Shown in pieces: positions 20,902 through 21,889 of a stretch of 21,889 bases of DNA. Under the pieces are notes generated by a model that ran no database searches, was not told the origin of the DNA, and worked only from the letters and a program-made list of their open reading frames with translations. The stretch's first letter is position 1; every line of letters starts with the position of its first letter. Made by a program: the position numbers and the translations under genes. The DNA is from Candidatus Bathyarchaeota archaeon (GTDB lineage Archaea > Thermoproteota > Bathyarchaeia > Bathyarchaeales > UBA233): NCBI GenBank assembly GCA_025057795.1, contig JANXEP010000048.1, positions 1-21,889 of the forward strand, in the 5' to 3' direction.

Positions 20902-21484
20902 CTAGTCTTTGCACTCGTAGCCTTCTTTTAGCATTTCCTCTGCATCTTCCACAGTTATTGGCGGTGGAACCACCACTGGGTCACCTGGCTGCCAGTTTGC
21001 AGGCGTGGCCACTTTATATTTGTCCGTTGTTTGCAGTGCGTCTATTATACGCAGTATCTCCCTCATATTTCTTCCAGTGGTTAGCGGATAGTAAAGCATA
21101 ACCCTTATTTTTCCTTCCAGATGGATCATGCCATTTTTTGGCCACTTCCTTGTTTAGGTCGGCGATTATTTGGAAGGGTATCTTAACCTCCATTTTCTCT
21201 TCAATGTTTCTCACCCATGCTATGTGGGAGAAAACGCTGTCAAAACTTAAGCCTAAAAGCTCTATGTTTCTCTTATTGAACTCTTCATACAATTGGGCGA
21301 AGGCCCATAAACTCCGTCGTGCACAAGGCGTAAAGTCGGCCGGGTGGGAAAACAGCACAAGCCAGCTGCCCTTAAAGTCTGAAAGCCGCAAGACGCCGTG
21401 GGTTGTCTGCGCTTCGAAATCTGGCGCCTTCTGGCCTAAAACTGGAAGCCACACAGCCTTCCCTCTATGAACTTCTTCGCTCAT
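20902..21484 (-). pseudogene. Peroxiredoxin (AhpC/TSA, Prx6-like) broken by several lesions
   Basis: The start at ATG 21484 is preceded by GGAGGTG at good spacing and opens a typical archaeal 1-Cys-type peroxiredoxin. Four differences from the family are visible. At the peroxidatic site, where DFTPVCTTEF is expected, the frame gives DFTPCARRSLWAF. The expected CTTEFM is encoded in another frame, so one base lost and one base gained about 22 bp apart explain it. After EVAKKW the frame shifts, and about 15 residues that normally precede the EGKIR segment are gone. The C-terminal part, from GKIRVMLYYPLTTGRN to EEMLKEGYECKD, is in another frame. TAG then replaces the tryptophan of the usual CKDWYLC, with YLC still readable beyond it. 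The enzyme would have reduced peroxides; this copy should not. Confidence 0.8.
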
Positions 21485-21868
21485 AAAATTCACCTCCAAA
21501 TTCTCGGCATATTGATAATGCTGTACTGGGCTATTTATTTTGGAAGAAAAAGGCTAAAAAATAATCCGAAAATCGAAAAAGAGAACACAGTTAAACGAAA
21601 ATTACACAGGAGAAGTTAAAATCAGAAACCTCCAACCAAATCATCGCTGATGTTATATTTCACGCCGTAAAACATCGCCTCCACCCTCTTCCTCTTTCGC
21701 CGACGAATGGAACTTCACAAAATACCGCAGAATTGAAAACCAGCCAACACATCAAAGGAAGAACGGCAACCTGTAGAGACGGGCTTCGAATACAGCCGCG
21801 TACCTCCCTGAGGGGCGTGATGCTGTTTAGAAAGCGCAAATAGCATGCGGGCAGGGTTCATTCTGAAA
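21485..21868. other. Gene-poor region between the peroxiredoxin pseudogene and the tRNA
   Basis: On the minus strand AAATAAATAG at 21531-21540 is a probable TATA box for the peroxiredoxin gene, predicting transcription from about 21510. The rest, about 21560-21868, contains no reading frame with a ribosome binding site. A 48-codon frame on the minus strand (ATG near 21861) lacks any family resemblance I can name. The part from about 21770 is more GC-rich than its surroundings and could hold a small RNA, but I see no recognised fold. Confidence 0.3.
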
Positions 21869-21889
21869 CGGGCGGGGTGGGATTCGAAC
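21869..21889 (-). tRNA. tRNA 3' end (T arm and acceptor strand), cut by window edge
   Basis: The reverse complement reads GTTCGAATCCCACCCCGCCC followed by G. That gives the T loop TTCGAAT (21882-21888), the T-stem strand CCCAC, the acceptor 3' strand CCCGCCC and a G discriminator base at 21869. No CCA is encoded, as usual in archaea. The anticodon lies beyond the window, so the amino acid cannot be stated. Confidence 0.7.

Noticed and set aside
21600..21660. Sequence resembling box C (GCGATGA) and box D (CTGA) of a C/D small RNA on the minus strand
   Set aside because: Box C has a mismatch, there is no convincing C'/D' pair, and the spacing fits only one guide, so chance is more likely.
21781..21800. 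TTCGAAT-like text suggesting a second tRNA T arm or an attachment site copy
   Set aside because: The flanking bases do not form a T stem or acceptor strand and do not repeat the end of the tRNA at 21869-21889.

Overview
The window looks like a piece of an uncultured archaeal genome. TATA-like boxes lie about 25 bp upstream of several starts. Many starts are TTG or GTG, preceded by GGAGGT-type ribosome binding sites. Several genes belong to archaeal families: an archaeoflavoprotein, a short alpha-glucan phosphorylase, a DUF5752 protein and a group 4 energy-converting [NiFe] hydrogenase. A bathyarchaeal-type anaerobe would fit, but I cannot prove the lineage from sequence alone.

Layout. 1-336: the 5' end of an IS607-type resolvase gene runs off the left edge beside a decayed metallo-beta-lactamase remnant. 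379-1926: a redox cluster with an iron-sulfur flavoprotein, an archaeoflavoprotein and a 46-residue desulforedoxin-like protein with a TTG start. 2133-2876: a HAD hydrolase. 3002-6113 (minus): DUF5752 protein, HPr-kinase-like P-loop protein and glucan phosphorylase. 6271-7419 (minus): a membrane-anchored nitroreductase and a small membrane protein. 7689-15770: a Hyf/Mbh-like group 4 [NiFe] hydrogenase in two converging half-operons. The plus-strand half carries a NuoC-like subunit and three ion-translocating membrane subunits. The minus-strand half carries the small subunit, large subunit, NuoH-like anchor, 2x[4Fe-4S] protein and an unknown protein. The two halves end on the same TTAG. 16121-18912: a class V aminotransferase converging on a phosphoserine phosphatase/phosphoglycerate dehydrogenase fusion, together a possible complete serine route. 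19121-21484 (minus): a peroxiredoxin pseudogene, a small winged-helix protein, a two-domain cupin and a VIT/CCC1-type iron-transporter pseudogene. 21869-21889: the 3' end of a tRNA on the minus strand, cut by the window edge.

Functionally the intact genes suggest a fermentative, hydrogen-cycling anaerobe. Glucan is phosphorolysed, reduced carriers pass electrons to the membrane hydrogenase (which would pump ions), and serine is made from 3-phosphoglycerate. The three genes I judge broken all relate to oxygen, peroxide, sulfur or iron handling. Two of them, VIT and peroxiredoxin, lie within 2.4 kb at the right end, and the third is at the left edge. Each carries an internal deletion as well as frameshift, nonsense or end-truncation damage. 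That pattern is the most notable thing here, together with the serB-serA fusion and the convergent hydrogenase. I found no CRISPR array and no convincing new defence system.
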